64,000 nucleotides of DNA. Source: Biomphalaria glabrata. Its lineage: Eukaryota > Mollusca > Gastropoda > Planorbidae. The stretch's first letter is position 1. Each line of letters starts with the position of its first letter. Under the pieces are notes generated by a model, which was given only the letters and a program-made list of their open reading frames with translations, ran no database searches and had not been told where the DNA came from. The stretch spans positions 8,188,434 to 8,252,433 of the forward strand of contig NC_074711.1 in NCBI RefSeq assembly GCF_947242115.1, in the 5' to 3' direction. The position numbers and the translations under genes were made by a program. Shown piece after piece: positions 34,635 to 47,789 of the stretch.

Positions 34635-36407
34635 ATACAGGGTAAAGTATATCTAAACTTCAATATCAATGTTTTACAGAGCAGTTTTTTTTTAACCTTT
34701 GTTTTAAAATGAAATGTTCTGCATTGAAAACCTTTTAAAAATACTGGTGACTTCTATTTTTATTCAGTTTCTTCCAGCTGTGCTTATTATTATGAAAAAT
34801 TGTATTTTTAACCTAGTGCAATAATTGTTATGTAATATTGAAGTGAAAAATTTGTTTACTTGACTATCTCCATGCATATGGTTTGAATTGTTTCTTTAAA
34901 GACGAAACGTGTTGTGTGTTAAGAAAAGTTCATTTCAGTAGGGAACAAACTCGTACTCCTTCCATATTGGGAAACTGTATTCATCAAAGTTTATCATGTC
35001 AGCAGAGGTGCTGACTGTTAGTTTTACCAGTCAAAAAAATAATTCACACTACAACTGACAATGGCCCATTAATTTATAAATTTAGATATTGAGTTATGTA
35101 TGCATTTTCTTGAAGTGTTCTCATAATTTTTAAAATAATTGTTAAACAACTAATCAGGTTTATGTAACTGTAGCTTAGGTTTGGCTGTAGATTTTAGTCA
35201 AATGAAAAAAAGATAAACAATACTTGATTATAGATTTTGTTCAATATCTGTTACAAGCATTTTGTTTTGTCAGTTAAATAGTTTATACCACTATTCATTC
35301 AAGCTCATATTAGGAAAATTGTTTTTATTATTCAACAATGTTTGGGGTCAATACTTTAATTTATAATTCAATCAAGATCATATTGGGTCACTTTGATTTG
35401 TATTCTTGGCCAACTTTCTTCTCAGTCTGAGGCCATCATGACTGTTGAAACAGGGTAAGGAGCCAAAAAGTTAATTTTGAAGTAAAAACAATCATTATGT
35501 TCAATCAAAATTCATATCTGTTGTCCAACTGTAGGCCTCCTAAAATTACAAGTTTTTCTGTCATTTAATATTGTTTTTTTTTAAATACCTTCCTAAACAA
35601 ACTCTAGATAGAAATCAGTTTGGTCAACAGTTAAAAGAAATAGTCAACATAATATGGTAAATTGCTAATCACTTACGACATTTATGTGAGTGATAGGTTT
35701 GTTTTAACTATTACATTTTTTTTTACAGTTTCAATCTGCTAGCTTTAGTTATACTTGGCATTCAGAATTTGTGAAATTATTATTTTTCTTTTGTGTTGTC
35801 ATTTCAAACATTTTTCGGAAACTTCACAAATACTTATTTTCAACCAGCTATCAACTTAATTTTGTATTTGTTTATTGAGAATTTAAATTCACAAATGATG
35901 GTTGTAGAAGTTTGTTTTTGTTTTTAGAATTTATGTTTTTCATGTCTCACATACAAATGAGGCAGTGAAGCTTCTGAACTAAGGAAATTGAAGCATATGT
36001 TGACCTGGGAATTCTAAAAATACAAAATTGTAGAAATAGCTCTACACATAAAAGCTTATCATTTGTTTTGTATTTGTTTTTTGCTTTTTTTTTAAACAAA
36101 ATATGACCTGTACATATTCAATATATATAATGATACTTGTACATTCTATTGTTTAACATATTATGTTATTATCTCTTAAAAACATTTCTATAAAAAGTTT
36201 TAAGTTTGTTTTTTTATGTGCATAACAAGTATATCTGTGATATTTTATATAAATTTAAGATTAGAAACTTGATAAACCTGTTGTTTAATAATTCCATCAC
36301 ACTATATTATTATGTTGTTTATTCTATTTTTTTTTTAATGATTTATAAACTTTATATAAAAGTTGGTGTGCTATCTGCTATTCAATTTCAAATGAAAAGT
36401 TAGTAAA
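34635..36407. other. gene-free AT-rich stretch, possibly 3' untranslated sequence
   Basis: No repeat or exon is recognised. It could be a long alternative 3' untranslated region of the LRR gene. Confidence 0.4.
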
Positions 36408-36575
36408 AATGTTTTACATGCTTTTGGATGTTCCTTCAGACTTAAGGATTATTACTTCTTAGTCCAAACCTCCCGCAGGACGATGGGGGATGGGAGGGTT
36501 TGAATCTGGGACCATCGATAAATCTGAACGACAGTCCAACTTGCAAACCGCACGACCAGGCAGCCATGCAGGTAA
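36408..36575 (-). mobile_element. SINE family B copy
   Basis: Minus-strand copy with CCTCCCGCAGGACGATGGGG, GGGTTTGAATCTGGGACCAT and CGCACGACCAGGCAGCCAT. It matches most of the copy at 45043, including the ACATGTAAAAC end. Confidence 0.75.
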
Positions 36576-37170
36576 AACAGTTACGACATGAAAGCAAGTT
36601 TTATATGTTGATTTTAATAGATCACATTGACAATTATCAGTAGCCATGCATGTTATATTGACCCATTGTCAGAAGTGTATTTGTACATTTTTGTAAAGTA
36701 CCAGGAATTAATGTCAAATTAATTTGTTCTTGGTTTTATTTCAATATTTTCCCTAAATTAAATACACACATAAATATATATTATTTCCAAATGTCTGTAA
36801 ACGTTAAGTTATCTTATTCTTCAGTCGTCTATCATTGTTTACAAGAGCAGCAGCAATCTATTTTTGTTTTATTATAGTTTCTATTTTTGTAAATTTTTTT
36901 TTAAACAAACTTATATAGTCTATTTCACTCCAATACTGTTTGATGTCAAGGTCATAATAGAATCTGGAAATTAGTTTAAAAATACTTCTTTATTACATCT
37001 CTATCTATATGATTAAAAAATTCTATTTTTTTCTTAACTAATTTATTCTTTTTTAGAATTAGAGACTTGAGATATACTTGCAGCATTTGACAAAGTTTTT
37101 GCTTTCAATTGTAATGTTGCTTCTTGTGTTAGAGCATGTGTGTTAGTGTCTTTGAGTCCCAAGAATAGAG

Positions 37171-37340
37171 AGTGCAGTATTTCGCATGGCTACTACATAG
37201 TCCTAGCTGAGGTCTACATTTTTTGACTCATCCATAACAATTGTGTTCAGTTTATGTTCTTTTTTTCCATCTACGTCTGTCTGTGGCAGATTTCCTTTTG
37301 GTCTCAAAAGTGTATCCCACTACCTCTGTACTAAAAGTCT
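37171..37340 (+). repeat. dispersed repeat D, copy 3
   Basis: It shares GTGCAGTATTTCGCATGGCT, TTTTTCCATCTACGTCTGTC and AGTGTATCCCACTACCTCT with copies at 13040 and 22327. Confidence 0.6.
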
Positions 37341-37344
37341 GCTC

Positions 37345-38210
37345 TTTATGTTTTCAGTGTAACATGTTTACACCATTAAAGCCCAGTGTGGATTGAAGGG
37401 TACATTTTTACTTGTCCTATTTTAAATAAGAATATAAGATATACTTTATAGCAGATAAGATATACTTAAACGGAATCATCCCAAGGATTATTTTTGCAAT
37501 AGTAGCTGGTAACAAACACCAGAGAAAGATATCAGTATATCTGTAACATTACACACAGGGCAGGGGAAAAAAATCATCTTTCAGTTAGCTCCTGCAGTTT
37601 CTTTTTCAAGAGAATATGTTTAGTCGTGCTCAATTAGTTAAAGTGTTACCTACAACTTAACATAGTTCTTTTTTTTTTAAATCATCTTTAAAAATATCAC
37701 AATTAAGTGGATACAACTCAAGTGCCTGAGTTAATGTTTGGCAGCTCTCCATGTCATGTATATAGATCAACCAATAAACAAATATTGAAGATTGTAATCC
37801 ACATATTTTGTTTATATATGAGTGAAAAGATGAATAGAAAATGTTTTAAATTGAAATGTGTTATTTGGTCCATTACTCAGCACCAATTTACATTTTTTTT
37901 GTCTCCTAATTTTCATGAATAATTATTAAATTGAAGACATTGAAATAATTTATACTGGAAAATTTATTTTAATACTAAATTTATTTTTTTGTGGGTTATT
38001 AAGTCAGGTGGGCTTTACTCTATTACTCTGAACCCAGTAGAAGCATAAAGCTGTGACAACTCCTTTTTTTCTGGTTGTCTCCCAAATAGCATTTTTCATC
38101 CTATAAGCCCCTAGACCTTAATTTGACTTCAATGTTGCAGGATAAGTATTTTCAAAGTATTTAGTTGACAACACAGCTAATGTTTTGTTCTTACTTCCCT
38201 ATTACATCAA
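37345..38210. other. gene-free AT-rich stretch
   Basis: Nothing recognised on either strand. Confidence 0.5.
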
Positions 38211-38212
38211 CT

Positions 38213-38325
38213 TATCTGATAAATTACAGACGTTTCTTCAAAACAGAAGATCATTACGTCCAACACACCACCATGTGTTAATTTAATCATGCAAACTCGG
38301 CTAAGTCATTGGATTTTCCTGTGAA
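38213..38325 (-). mobile_element. LINE family A 3' tail
   Basis: On the minus strand it reads GACTTAGCCGAGTTTGCATG, then GGACGTAATGATCTTCTG, then GAAGAAACGTCTGTAATTTA, matching the family tail. Confidence 0.65.
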
Positions 38326-40608
38326 ACATTTGTTGAAACAAAACTTTTTTACTAGACATAAATACTGTCACACAAAGGAGAGCAAAGCAAAGGTTTACAA
38401 AAATAAAAAAGACTGGAACTGTATAATTCAAACATTTATTTGTGTGCATTGGGTACATGTGGTACAGCATTGTACAAAGTTGTACACATATATACACACG
38501 CTAAAGTACAGAATCTACACTAATACCAGGTATATAGCATTGTGCATGTTTTACTGTCAACTGTTTCAGGGTTAACATGACCAAAACCAATTGTAGAAAA
38601 TCTAAATTATTTAAAAAAAAAAGAAATACATGTATAAAAATTAGATACAAATTAACACTGTTTTGTTTGTCCATTTTTAAAAGAAAAGGATTCTTTTAAG
38701 TAAATTTTATGCATAACCCTAGGTCATGTCATTTTATTTATCAAGTAACGTTGGATTGTTATTTTTAATGCACTAATTTTCAAAATTGTCAAAACACAAT
38801 GTTAGGAATAAATGTGTTTAAAATTTTTTTTTCGATTATGAGACATTTACAAGGGAAAGTATATTGCAACATTTACTATCACTGCTTAAAGAGCTGACAA
38901 TATATATATATTCATTACGATTTGTAAAGGCTGAAATAAAATGCTTCTCTTAAAACTAAATGTAGGAATGTTTTAATTGTGCATCGTCAAATTACATTTT
39001 TTAACTAAGAAAAATAATAAAACTATCTTCGTAAATGTTTAAATACATTTTGATGACCAGACTAAGTTATTAAACAAAATGAAGTACAATCTCACACTTG
39101 TGCAGTTCTAACCAATTCAACATAATGGATCAAAATAATTTCTCAATAAACCAATAAAAATAATTTCTATGTCTGTATTAAATAGAATCCCTCCAAACCA
39201 CATTTTAAAATAATTATTGTAAAACTATATGTATACTATACAGTAGCCAATTATAAATCTTATGTCTATATTTATGGGCCTCTACCCAGCACATAGATTT
39301 CAATTTGGAAATAAAACTTACACATATTTGACAACATACATCTAATGTTTTTAAACCTGGCAATCAAATGACCAGCTAAATGTTTTAATACCCTTGTAAG
39401 TGGTTAGAAATCTCTTCCTACCAACTTACGACCAAACAATTTCCTTGTCAAAAAAAAATGTATTTACAAAAAACAATCACCGCATGCATTAGAATGAGTG
39501 AACCAGAAAACAATTTCGTGACATTTAGATCCACACCTAGCTATCAGTTATCTTTTGAAATATTTATTATTACATCTTCATTGTTATGAAAATAGTTCTG
39601 TTTTCTTGAGTACATAGTTTCGTAGTCCATACCATGACCACGGTTTGAACGTAAAAAAATGATAAAATTCAATATTTTCCTGGTCTTTAAATAGACTTTT
39701 TTAAACGCTAGAGGTAGGAAAATATGATGTTTGCAGGCCATATTGCACTCACTTCATCTTCTATTGTTTCTCATGAACAATAATGGGCAACATCCCTGAA
39801 TTGAAGCTCAAAATTGCACATGAAGTCATTTTAGCCAATAAACTGTTTCCAGTTGAATATACATTATAAACATTCACACACATATATAATACATAATTAA
39901 AACATGCACTGTGATCATACAGAAACTGACTGGTAGAATCAATCTGTGTTTATCATGTAATATAAAGAGATCAAGACTGTACAGGTTGCATGTATCTAAA
40001 ACAAAGCAGTGCTGACAGAAGTAAACAAAGAGAAAAGTGACATTCACAAGAAGTAAACCAACAAAATCAACTTTCCAAATTTTAAAAACAATGTAGGAAA
40101 TAAATGTCATCAATAGAAATCAATGATATGTATGGATAATAAAGCAACTTAAATATTGGTAGTTCAATCGAGCAATGATAGTCAGCAATCCACCTAACCA
40201 ATAAGAGTATATACATAGATATAACAAAAAGTAGGACAAATTTTAAAGTGATTGTGCAGAAACAGTGTTTAAGAGATAGATTCTTTGAAGGCAGCTAACC
40301 ATAGCTAATCCTGAGCCTAAAGCCTTATCAGCACACATTCTGATTGTAAACGAATCAATTTCTTTCGCTGTATAAAACGTTTTTTTTTTAAAGTATGCTC
40401 AGAAACAATCTCTTTCAAACAATTTGCATAAATATTTAGAATTAAATGTAAACCTCTTATTCTTTGATAGTAAGTAACCAAGACATAGCTTAGCAAAAAT
40501 TTTTATTGTTTGATTATTTAACAAAATATTATCTTATTTTCAATGTATTAATTGAGATTATAGCTTACAAAAAAAACATATGGGGACATGCAATAATTGA
40601 AATCTTTT
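38326..40608. other. gene-free AT-rich stretch
   Basis: No coding exon or repeat family was recognised. Open frames here are short and AT-driven. Confidence 0.5.
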
Positions 40609-40760
40609 TAGTGATAACTATTTGACATTTGATAAGGTCTAATCGATTATTTCTCTGTAACAGTAACAACTGTTTGACATTTCATACGGTCTAATTCATA
40701 GTTTCTCTTTAATAGTAACAACTATTTGACATTTGATAATGTCTAAGTGATAGTTTCTAT
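40609..40760 (+). repeat. imperfect tandem repeat, about 60-bp unit, 2-3 copies
   Basis: AACTATTTGACATTTGATAA, AACTGTTTGACATTTCATAC and again AACTATTTGACATTTGATAA recur with GTCTAA and a TTTCT block between them. Confidence 0.75.
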
Positions 40761-41030
40761 GAAAAATCGGAATGAAAGAAGTACATATGATAACAATAAA
40801 AATAACTTTATAAAAACAAGTTTAAATTCTAGCAAAGATTGAACTATTCACAACTTGAGAGAAGTGTGCACAAATATTCTACATTTTACTTTTTCAACAG
40901 AAACTGAAAACATTTTAGCTCAGCCTGAACATTATCTTCAGGGCAACTCATTATACAAGATAGGATCTATCTGTCAATTTATTAAATTAATATTCTTTAG
41001 AAACAACCTCAATAGGTAAATAGTGTGACA

Positions 41031-41200
41031 GAAAATAGTAGCCACTAAATGAAGGGTACAATCTTATGAGGCCAGAACATACGAGACATTACAAATTTAC
41101 AGCTAGACCTGACAAAGCAGTAGCCACCAAATGAGGTGTATAATCTTATGAGGCAAGGATAAATGAGACATTACAAATGTACAGCCTGACCTGACAAAGT
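41031..41200 (+). repeat. tandem duplication, about 83-bp unit
   Basis: Two copies share AGTAGCCACTAAATGA/AGTAGCCACCAAATGA, AATCTTATGAGGC, GAGACATTACAAAT and ACCTGACAAAG. Confidence 0.85.
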
Positions 41201-41842
41201 GTTTTTAGTATGCATTTTAAAAAAATAGATTACAAAAACTTTTTAACAATCAATGACAGAAAGCATTTGACATTGTGTAAAAAAAAAATGATAATCTATT
41301 TATTATATGATTTTATCACAGGTAATTGGATAACTTTTCAAGAAATCTCAATAAAACAATTTTTTTTTCATTTCATTAAACCAATAATATTAAGAGCAAA
41401 TTTACAATGACAATGAATATTGATGCAATGAACTATCTTGAACACAATCATTTGTATATAAATAGTTGTCTTTTTTTATTAGTCAAAACAAATCTGACTT
41501 GGTGTGAAATTAATTTAACCTGATAAGTCTTGTCTGGTGAGAAGAGATCCCTATAGAATAATGTATTATAATTATTGCTCACTATACAGTGTACCATGAC
41601 TATTTACATTTATGCAACAAGGAATGTCACTTCACTTATTTCAGCAAATACTCATTACAATGGAAACAAAGTTTATGATTTAGACATGTACCTCTAACGC
41701 TTACATACTTGGATATAAAAAAAATGACTATAAAATTTATGTCATGGAAAAAGTTGGAAAGAAAATTTCATGATGTGTGTTAAATTAGTAAGACATCAAC
41801 TGAATAAGTTGCGATTAATTTTCATGCTTTACTACGTTTTAG

Positions 41843-42070
41843 AAGGTCCTGGTTTGAATCCGGTGAAGACTGAGATTTTTAATTTCGGGATCTTTGGGTG
41901 CATCTTGAGCCCACCCAGCTCTAATGGGTACATTATTTGGGGGAAAAGTAAAGGCGGTTGGTCGTTGTTCTGGCCACATGACACCCTCAATAACCATGGG
42001 CCATAGAAATAAAATGACCTTTACATCATCTGCCCTATAGATCGCATAGTCTGAAAGGGGTACTTTAATT
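41843..42070 (+). mobile_element. SINE family A, 5'-truncated
   Basis: It starts inside the B box (TCCTGGTTTGAATCCGG) and runs through GATCTTTGGGTGCATCTTG, CCACCCAGCTCTAATGGGTA, GGCCACATGACACCCTC and GATCGCATAGTCTGAAAGGG. Confidence 0.8.
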
Positions 42071-42390
42071 TTTACTATATTCTAGGATTCACAAAGTATT
42101 AATAATTTCGATGGCATTCTTAACATCATTTCAACATTTTGTGTTGAATCAATTTGCATACATGTTGTGATAAACAAAAATATAAAGGCTCATCATCTCC
42201 AGCTTAAGTAGATTCAAAAAGTATTAAATTGAAATGATTCAAGGAACAAGTTAAACATGACAAAATGTTGGATAAAAAGTGCACTGGATTGAAATATAAG
42301 GGACACATCAAATATCACATTCAAATTAACCAAGTAAGCATTTCAAAGTAAGTAGACTAACAACAATGACTAAGTGAACAATGTCTTCAT

Positions 42391-45300
42391 CTAACTTAAA
42401 CTTACATGTACACATGAAGACTTACCAATGGCTGGGATCCCAGAGCATTGGTTACAAGACAAGGGCAATGCATTCAGGAACAAGTCTTTTTCTGCTCTAC
42501 AGTTTTCATCTTGCTCACTTTCTGACACTTTTCTTGGGACTGCTGTTTTGAGCAACATGTTCCTGGGAAGATAATGCACCCAAGACATGCTGCCTTGTGC
42601 AACCCAAGAAAACCCTATGCTTTCGCATGTTTTTATAAATGATGCATCTTTGGTTTTGATAAAGCCGTAGGCAGTCTGATTCTTGGCCAGCAGCTTGCGT
42701 GTCAGATCAGTAAGGAGAATCACTCCGAGATTCTGGCTATGGTATTCTGGGTCCACAAACAGATTGGACATTGACCCATTGAACTGCATGGATATATAGG
42801 CCACAAGGTTGCCTTCCTTCGTGACTATGGCACTACTCTCAAAGTTTTCAATGACCTGTCTGTAATATTCAACAAGGCCCTCGTTCTTTCGATAATGCTT
42901 CCAGTGGTCACAAACAGTTTCAGCATGTTCTCGCTTTAAAACTGTTAGCTGAAGATCATTTGGCACCCTAAAAAAAGTAAATTTAAAAATAATTAAATTT
43001 ATAAAACTTTCAGAAGTGCATTAAAAAAAGGAAAATAATGTACATACACTTAAAATGAGTACATTTTTTCAAACTGAAATGTTCCTGAAAATTGTATAAA
43101 CAAAAGTGCTGATACCACAGTGTATAAGGCCTATCCGAAAATGTATTATGATAATGTGTATGCTTTTTAAACGTAGATATATATGTTAAAGTTGTTTTTT
43201 AAGAGTTACCTCTCTTTGTTTAGGATTTAGAGGATAGCTATTCAAACCAGTAATACTAAACAGTAATACTAAACAGGCTTACTGTACTGGTTCTGGAGAT
43301 TCAGGCTTAGTCCAAGCATACATGAACCTGTGCTCAACTGATGTGACTTCTCCCAGCTCTTTCCTACTTTTTTCCTGAATAAGTCCCACAACATCATAAG
43401 GAACACCTGCAATTATAATGAAACTATTAGGCATTTATCTACCTCATATGGATGCTATTAACTCCACAGCCAAGTATAAGTAACATCTTGGAATAGAAGT
43501 ATAAATTAGTAAAGGAGGCTCTCATGCTGCCTCAATAGTAACAGGCGGGCTAGATGAATGGTTTCTTTCAAAGGAACTGAAAGTTTTCTCTTGATAGAAA
43601 TAATGATTCCTAAATTCTTTAGAGCTAATAAATATTAGTTATTTTATAAATATTTATTATTAAACACTCCTTTACTAATAAACATTGCTACTAGCTAGAC
43701 ATTTCTGCTATGGCTTTCTATGCCATTACTTGTTTTATATAAATTTTAATTCTGTTTTGCATTTTAAAATAAACTGTTACTAGTTAGTGTTTTGTCACAA
43801 CGATTTTTTTTTTGTTCAGATTCTTCTTCTTCTAGTGAATTATGCAATCATAGTTCAATCCAACATAGAAGTAAAGTATTCTTTCAGACCTTGTAACTTC
43901 TGGGACAGATGATTTAAAGGTAATCCGCTTCATTGGCCCAAAGTTAATGACCAACTGCATTTACTTAACTAATATCAGGTGATTATTAGAGTTGGGTGGA
44001 GTCATGGAAACCCTAAAAATCCTGAAAGTCAAAATCCAAGTTTTCCCTTGGTTTGGAAGCCGCTGTACTACTCAAGACACCACGCCCTTCTCAATCCTCA
44101 ATACAGACAGTCAAATACTTTAGACTGTGCCCTAATTCATTATTCATCCATCTTTCCTTTAACTCTTTAAGTTTAAAAACAAACCGGTGAAAATAGCTGG
44201 CATCTTCCAGTCCACCACACATGGTCTTTGTATAAAAAACTTGAAGTCTTTGGTGCTTCTCGTGTGACACATGTAGTAATTTCTGAAGTATGTTGGTACC
44301 TGCAACCATTTTAAAAACAAACACTGCAAATTATATCAAAACTTTTGCTCACTAAATATGTTAAGGACAACTAATCAAGGCCATAACTGATTCTGAACTG
44401 ACAATGTTATTTATATTTCTGGCTTTTACCTGGCACTTTGATATTTTTTTTAATTTAATTCTTGCATGAAATTTCAAGATGAACTTTTACTACTTGTGCT
44501 AGTAATAATGCCCGATCCTGATATTTCATTTTCCCCTCCCTCCCCACATAAAGATCAAATTTTTTAAAAATGTGTGAAAATGTTTATAACAAACTATTCA
44601 ATCATCAGCACTATAAGACAATTATCCTTTTTTTAAATAAAAGAATGAAACAAGGAAGGCCAAAACTGAAAAAGAACTTGATATAAATATTTAAAGTTAC
44701 ATTACTCATTCATAGTTAAAAAGCTTATTGTTGAATGTGTACATGGAAAAAAATTTTTTTTTTTCATTTTACAAAATGTAACATACTGTAGCAAAGCTTA
44801 AAATAATTATGTACTCACCAAGTCAGGTGACTCTGGCCTGAGAATCAAGCAATTCCAGTGGGGCCACTGATCAACTATAACTTCAAATCCAGTTAACAAA
44901 TTGTCCAGATGATTGCACAATATGTAATAAATCTGACATGGAAGAAAAGAAAAATAATTAGTAATAGTGTATTAAGCTTTATTTACTAAACAAAATGAAA
45001 CGTCCAAGGATAGTAACTTAATAATACATAATTAAATAACTAATGGCTGCCTGGTCCTGCGGTTTGCGCGCTGGACTGTTTTTCAGATTTATCGATGGTC
45101 CTGGGTTCAAACCCTGCCCGCTCCCATCCCCCGTAGTCCTGCTGGAGGTTTGGACTAGGAAGTAATTATCTTCAACTCTGAAGGAACATCCGAAACATGT
45201 AAAACAAACAAACAAAATAAATAGTTATAAAGTACTAAAAATAACTAGATGTACCTAAATTTCTAGGGATCCCTAAAACATTTCCTAAGAAACCAGTAAC

Positions 45301-46241
45301 AATTTCACACCTTTATTTTTAAATCCATGACACTAACGATTGAACCAATTAGAAGACATTTCTCTCACAAATGTGAATATTGAGTTCATCTAAAAAATAA
45401 ATCATCTTTTTTTCTAAGAACTACAAATTTGTCAATGATGGGAATGAGTTTCTAAGAACTACAAATTTGTCAATGATGGGAACGAGTTTCTAAGAACTAC
45501 AAATTTGTCAATGATGGGAACGAGTTTCTAAGAACTACAAATTTGTCAATGATGGGAATGAGTTTCTAAGAACTACAAATTTGTCAATGATGGGAATGAG
45601 TTTCTAAGAACTACAAATTTGTCAATGATGGGAACGAGTTTCTAAGAACTACAAATTTCTCAATGATGGGAATGAATTTCAAAGAACTACAAATTTCTCA
45701 ATGATGGGAGTGAATTTCAAAGAACTACAAATTTCTCAATGATGGGAATGAGTTTCTAAGAACTACAAATTTGTCAATGATGGGAATGAGTTTCTAAGTG
45801 GAGAGGAGCAAACGGAGACATGAATGCTCCTAATTTAAGAGATTAAAAAAAAGTTTGAAAGCAATTCCTTTAAAAAAAAATTATTTGTGTATTTTAACCC
45901 TCATTTCATTTACAGGCTAGGTAAATAGACTACCCTCAGTTTTATACTGGTACATATGTTGTTCTAAATAGCAAGTATTATTAGTACAAAACTCTTCAGA
46001 TTGAAAATAAAAAAAAAACAAAACATCTATTTATTTACATTAAATAAAGAAATTTATTATCAAATGATAGAGAAATTGAAGAGTCAGACAATAAAACAAT
46101 TAGCTAATATTACACTCTGAAGCCCCATAACTTGTCATTAAAAAAGTCACCTACTTTAGCAGATCCTGGCAACTGTGAATGAAGTTCCCATCGAAGATCC
46201 TCTGTTTCTTCTTGAGTCAAAACTTGGAACATAACTGACAT
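42391..46241 (-). CDS. glycine N-acyltransferase-like protein (GLYAT family)
   Basis: Minus-strand coding exons 46241-46155, 44932-44819, 44299-44185, 43406-43283 and 42967-42391 join in frame to about 338 residues. The first exon runs upstream to an acceptor at 46312 and has an in-frame TAA before the ATG, which supports the start. The N-terminal half has FEVIVDQWPHWNCLILRP, the VDxWPxF..xxxRP signature of GLYAT. The C-terminal half is a GNAT fold with SSAIVTKEGNLVAYI, SNLFVDPEYHSQNLGVIL (acetyl-CoA-type motif A) and YGFIKTKDASFIKTCESIGF. The family conjugates acyl-CoA to glycine or other amines, usually in mitochondria. About 50 residues after the GNAT core are not conserved. Two GTAAGT sites occur just before the stop, so the true C-terminus may use a further exon. 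Confidence 0.88.
43885..44105 (-). mobile_element. SINE family A copy in a GLYAT-like intron
   Basis: Minus-strand copy with TTTCAGACCTTGTAACTTCT, TTAGAGTTGGGTGGAGTC and a decayed tRNA-like head near 44060-44100. It ends about 80 bp from the exon boundary at 44185. Confidence 0.7.
45043..45222 (+). mobile_element. tRNA-derived SINE, family B, full length
   Basis: The head GGCTGCCTGGTCCTGCGGTT then TGCGCGCTGGACTG has an A-box-like start. The B box is GGTCCTGGGTTCAAACCC. The body has CCTGCTGGAGGTTTGGACTA, and a TGTAAAACAAACAAACAAAA tail closes it. It is the best preserved family B copy and lies in the intron between the first two coding exons of the GLYAT-like gene, on the opposite strand to it. 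Confidence 0.85.
45411..45798. repeat. minisatellite, 38-bp unit, about ten copies
   Basis: The unit contains TTTCTAAGAACTACAAATTT and GTCAATGATGGGAATGAG and repeats every 38 bases. Sub-variants (GAACGAG for GAATGAG, TTTCAAAG for TTTCTAAG, TTTCTCAAT for TTTGTCAAT) are arranged in blocks, which points to local amplification. It lies in the same intron of the GLYAT-like gene as the SINE at 45043. Confidence 0.95.
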
Positions 46242-46964
46242 TTTTGCAGAGACTTTAATCTTGTAAGACGGGACCACAAGCAGAGATTAGATCATTAATC
46301 TTGTGAATGAATCTGAAATCATTTGAAATGAGTAAATCACGCACTGTCACATGAAAATCATCAGGAAATATATCACCAATCTGCATATGACACAGGGAAA
46401 ATGTATTAAATGGAAACAAATCCACTTTAATAAATAATACTTTAACTACAATGACACAAAATAAATCAATTTGAATAATAAACCCACAGAGGTAATGTTA
46501 AGATTTATCACAATTAATAAAAGACCACGAATTTTCACTTTTGTCCCTTTTTATACTCTGCAATCTGAATACTGGAAAGTTTATTTTTGGCTCAGTTGAG
46601 CTTTTATGAGCTATTTTTAGCTCTATGCCACAATTTCAATATATTCTGGAAATACATTCTAACAAAAAAAAAAGGTTTTGTTGTAATTGATGACCTTGAT
46701 ATGTTTTTAGCATGCAACAAAGAGTTATCTGAAATTAACATTATGGTGATAAAATACGACATCATTTAGGTCAGAATGACATTTTTCTAGAAGAGTATTT
46801 TTTCCCACACTATATAATGTCCCTATAATAGTTTAAAGTTATTATCTTAATTTAGGCATTACTATTTCTAAAAGCATTAAAATGCACACCAAGTCCTTGC
46901 CATTAGTTTTAGACCAACATCTTGCTTGTGGTTAATGTACATGAATCCTTTATCAAACACGTTT

Positions 46965-47195
46965 CCCTTTCAGACCTTGTGGTCTTTGGGTGAGATGATG
47001 TAAAAATCATTGTTTCTGTGGCCCATGGTTAACAAGGGTATCATGTGGCCAGCACAACGATAAACCGCCTTTACTTTCCCCAAATTAGTCAGGTACCAAT
47101 TACAATTGGGTGGACTCAGGGGGTCCAAAATTCAAACCTGGGACCACTCAGTTCAGAAGCCAATCACTTTACCAATCAGCCACCATGCTCCCATT
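46965..47195 (-). mobile_element. SINE family A copy
   Basis: Minus-strand copy with CAGACCTTGTGGTCTTTGGG, GGTTAACAAGGGTATCATGT, TTCAAACCTGGGACCACTC and AGAAGCCAATCACTTTACC. It is near full length and lies upstream of the GLYAT-like gene. Confidence 0.8.
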
Positions 47196-47244
47196 ATTGA
47201 ATAGATTTAGGATAGATAGATTTGCTAGTAAGGTGAGAATTACA

Positions 47245-47552
47245 TTAACTCTTTCTCTCCATAATTATTTTCCAAGTTCAAATGGAATTACTCATCGTTC
47301 TCATTTGTATTTCACTATCCTATTTCACTATTTCACTATCCTGTTTCACTATTTCACTATCCTGTTTTGATTAAACTTCAACAAAAACTGTTTTGCTTGT
47401 TTTAAGAAAATGTTATATATTTGATATAGAATTAATGAGGATTGCATGCTCTTTTTACACAATGCAAATTAATGTCCATAAAACCAAAAGTTAATTTAAT
47501 TTAATGGGGTCAAACCAATGTTGGTATTGTCAATTATGTGAGAAAGAGTTAA
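47245..47552. mobile_element. TTAA-flanked MITE, long form
   Basis: At 308 bp it has TTAACTCTTTCTCTCC at the left and AGAAAGAGTTAA at the right. The interior aligns with the copy at 716-978 (GAATTAATGAGGATTGCATG vs GAATTAAAGGGGAATGCATG). It also carries a local expansion of ATTTCACTATCCTGTTTC-type units near 47310-47365. Confidence 0.8.
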
Positions 47553-47789
47553 GGCAGAATTAATGTAATATAAGCTCAAAAACAGTTAAGAATTTTTTTA
47601 AAAATCACTTTAATACCACAGTTGCACAGTGACAATGTGATAAATTAAAATAAAATGATTATATAATAATTCTATAGATTATAAAAGTACACCCGAGTGA
47701 TCCAACCAATATACCAAGAAAAATACTTGACATTCAAAATAAACAATCATAATGCTCAATGAAGAAGTGACAAACTGGCTTCTATACTG

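Noticed and set aside
38306-38575. overlapping short frames on both strands
   Set aside because: AT-rich, without splice signals or domains, and partly overlapping a LINE tail.
45043-45115. tRNA gene
   Set aside because: Same reason: it is the head of SINE family B with a body and an A-rich tail.
45411-45798. CRISPR-like array of regular repeats
   Set aside because: The 38-bp units are adjacent without unique spacers, and the DNA is clearly eukaryotic. It is a minisatellite.
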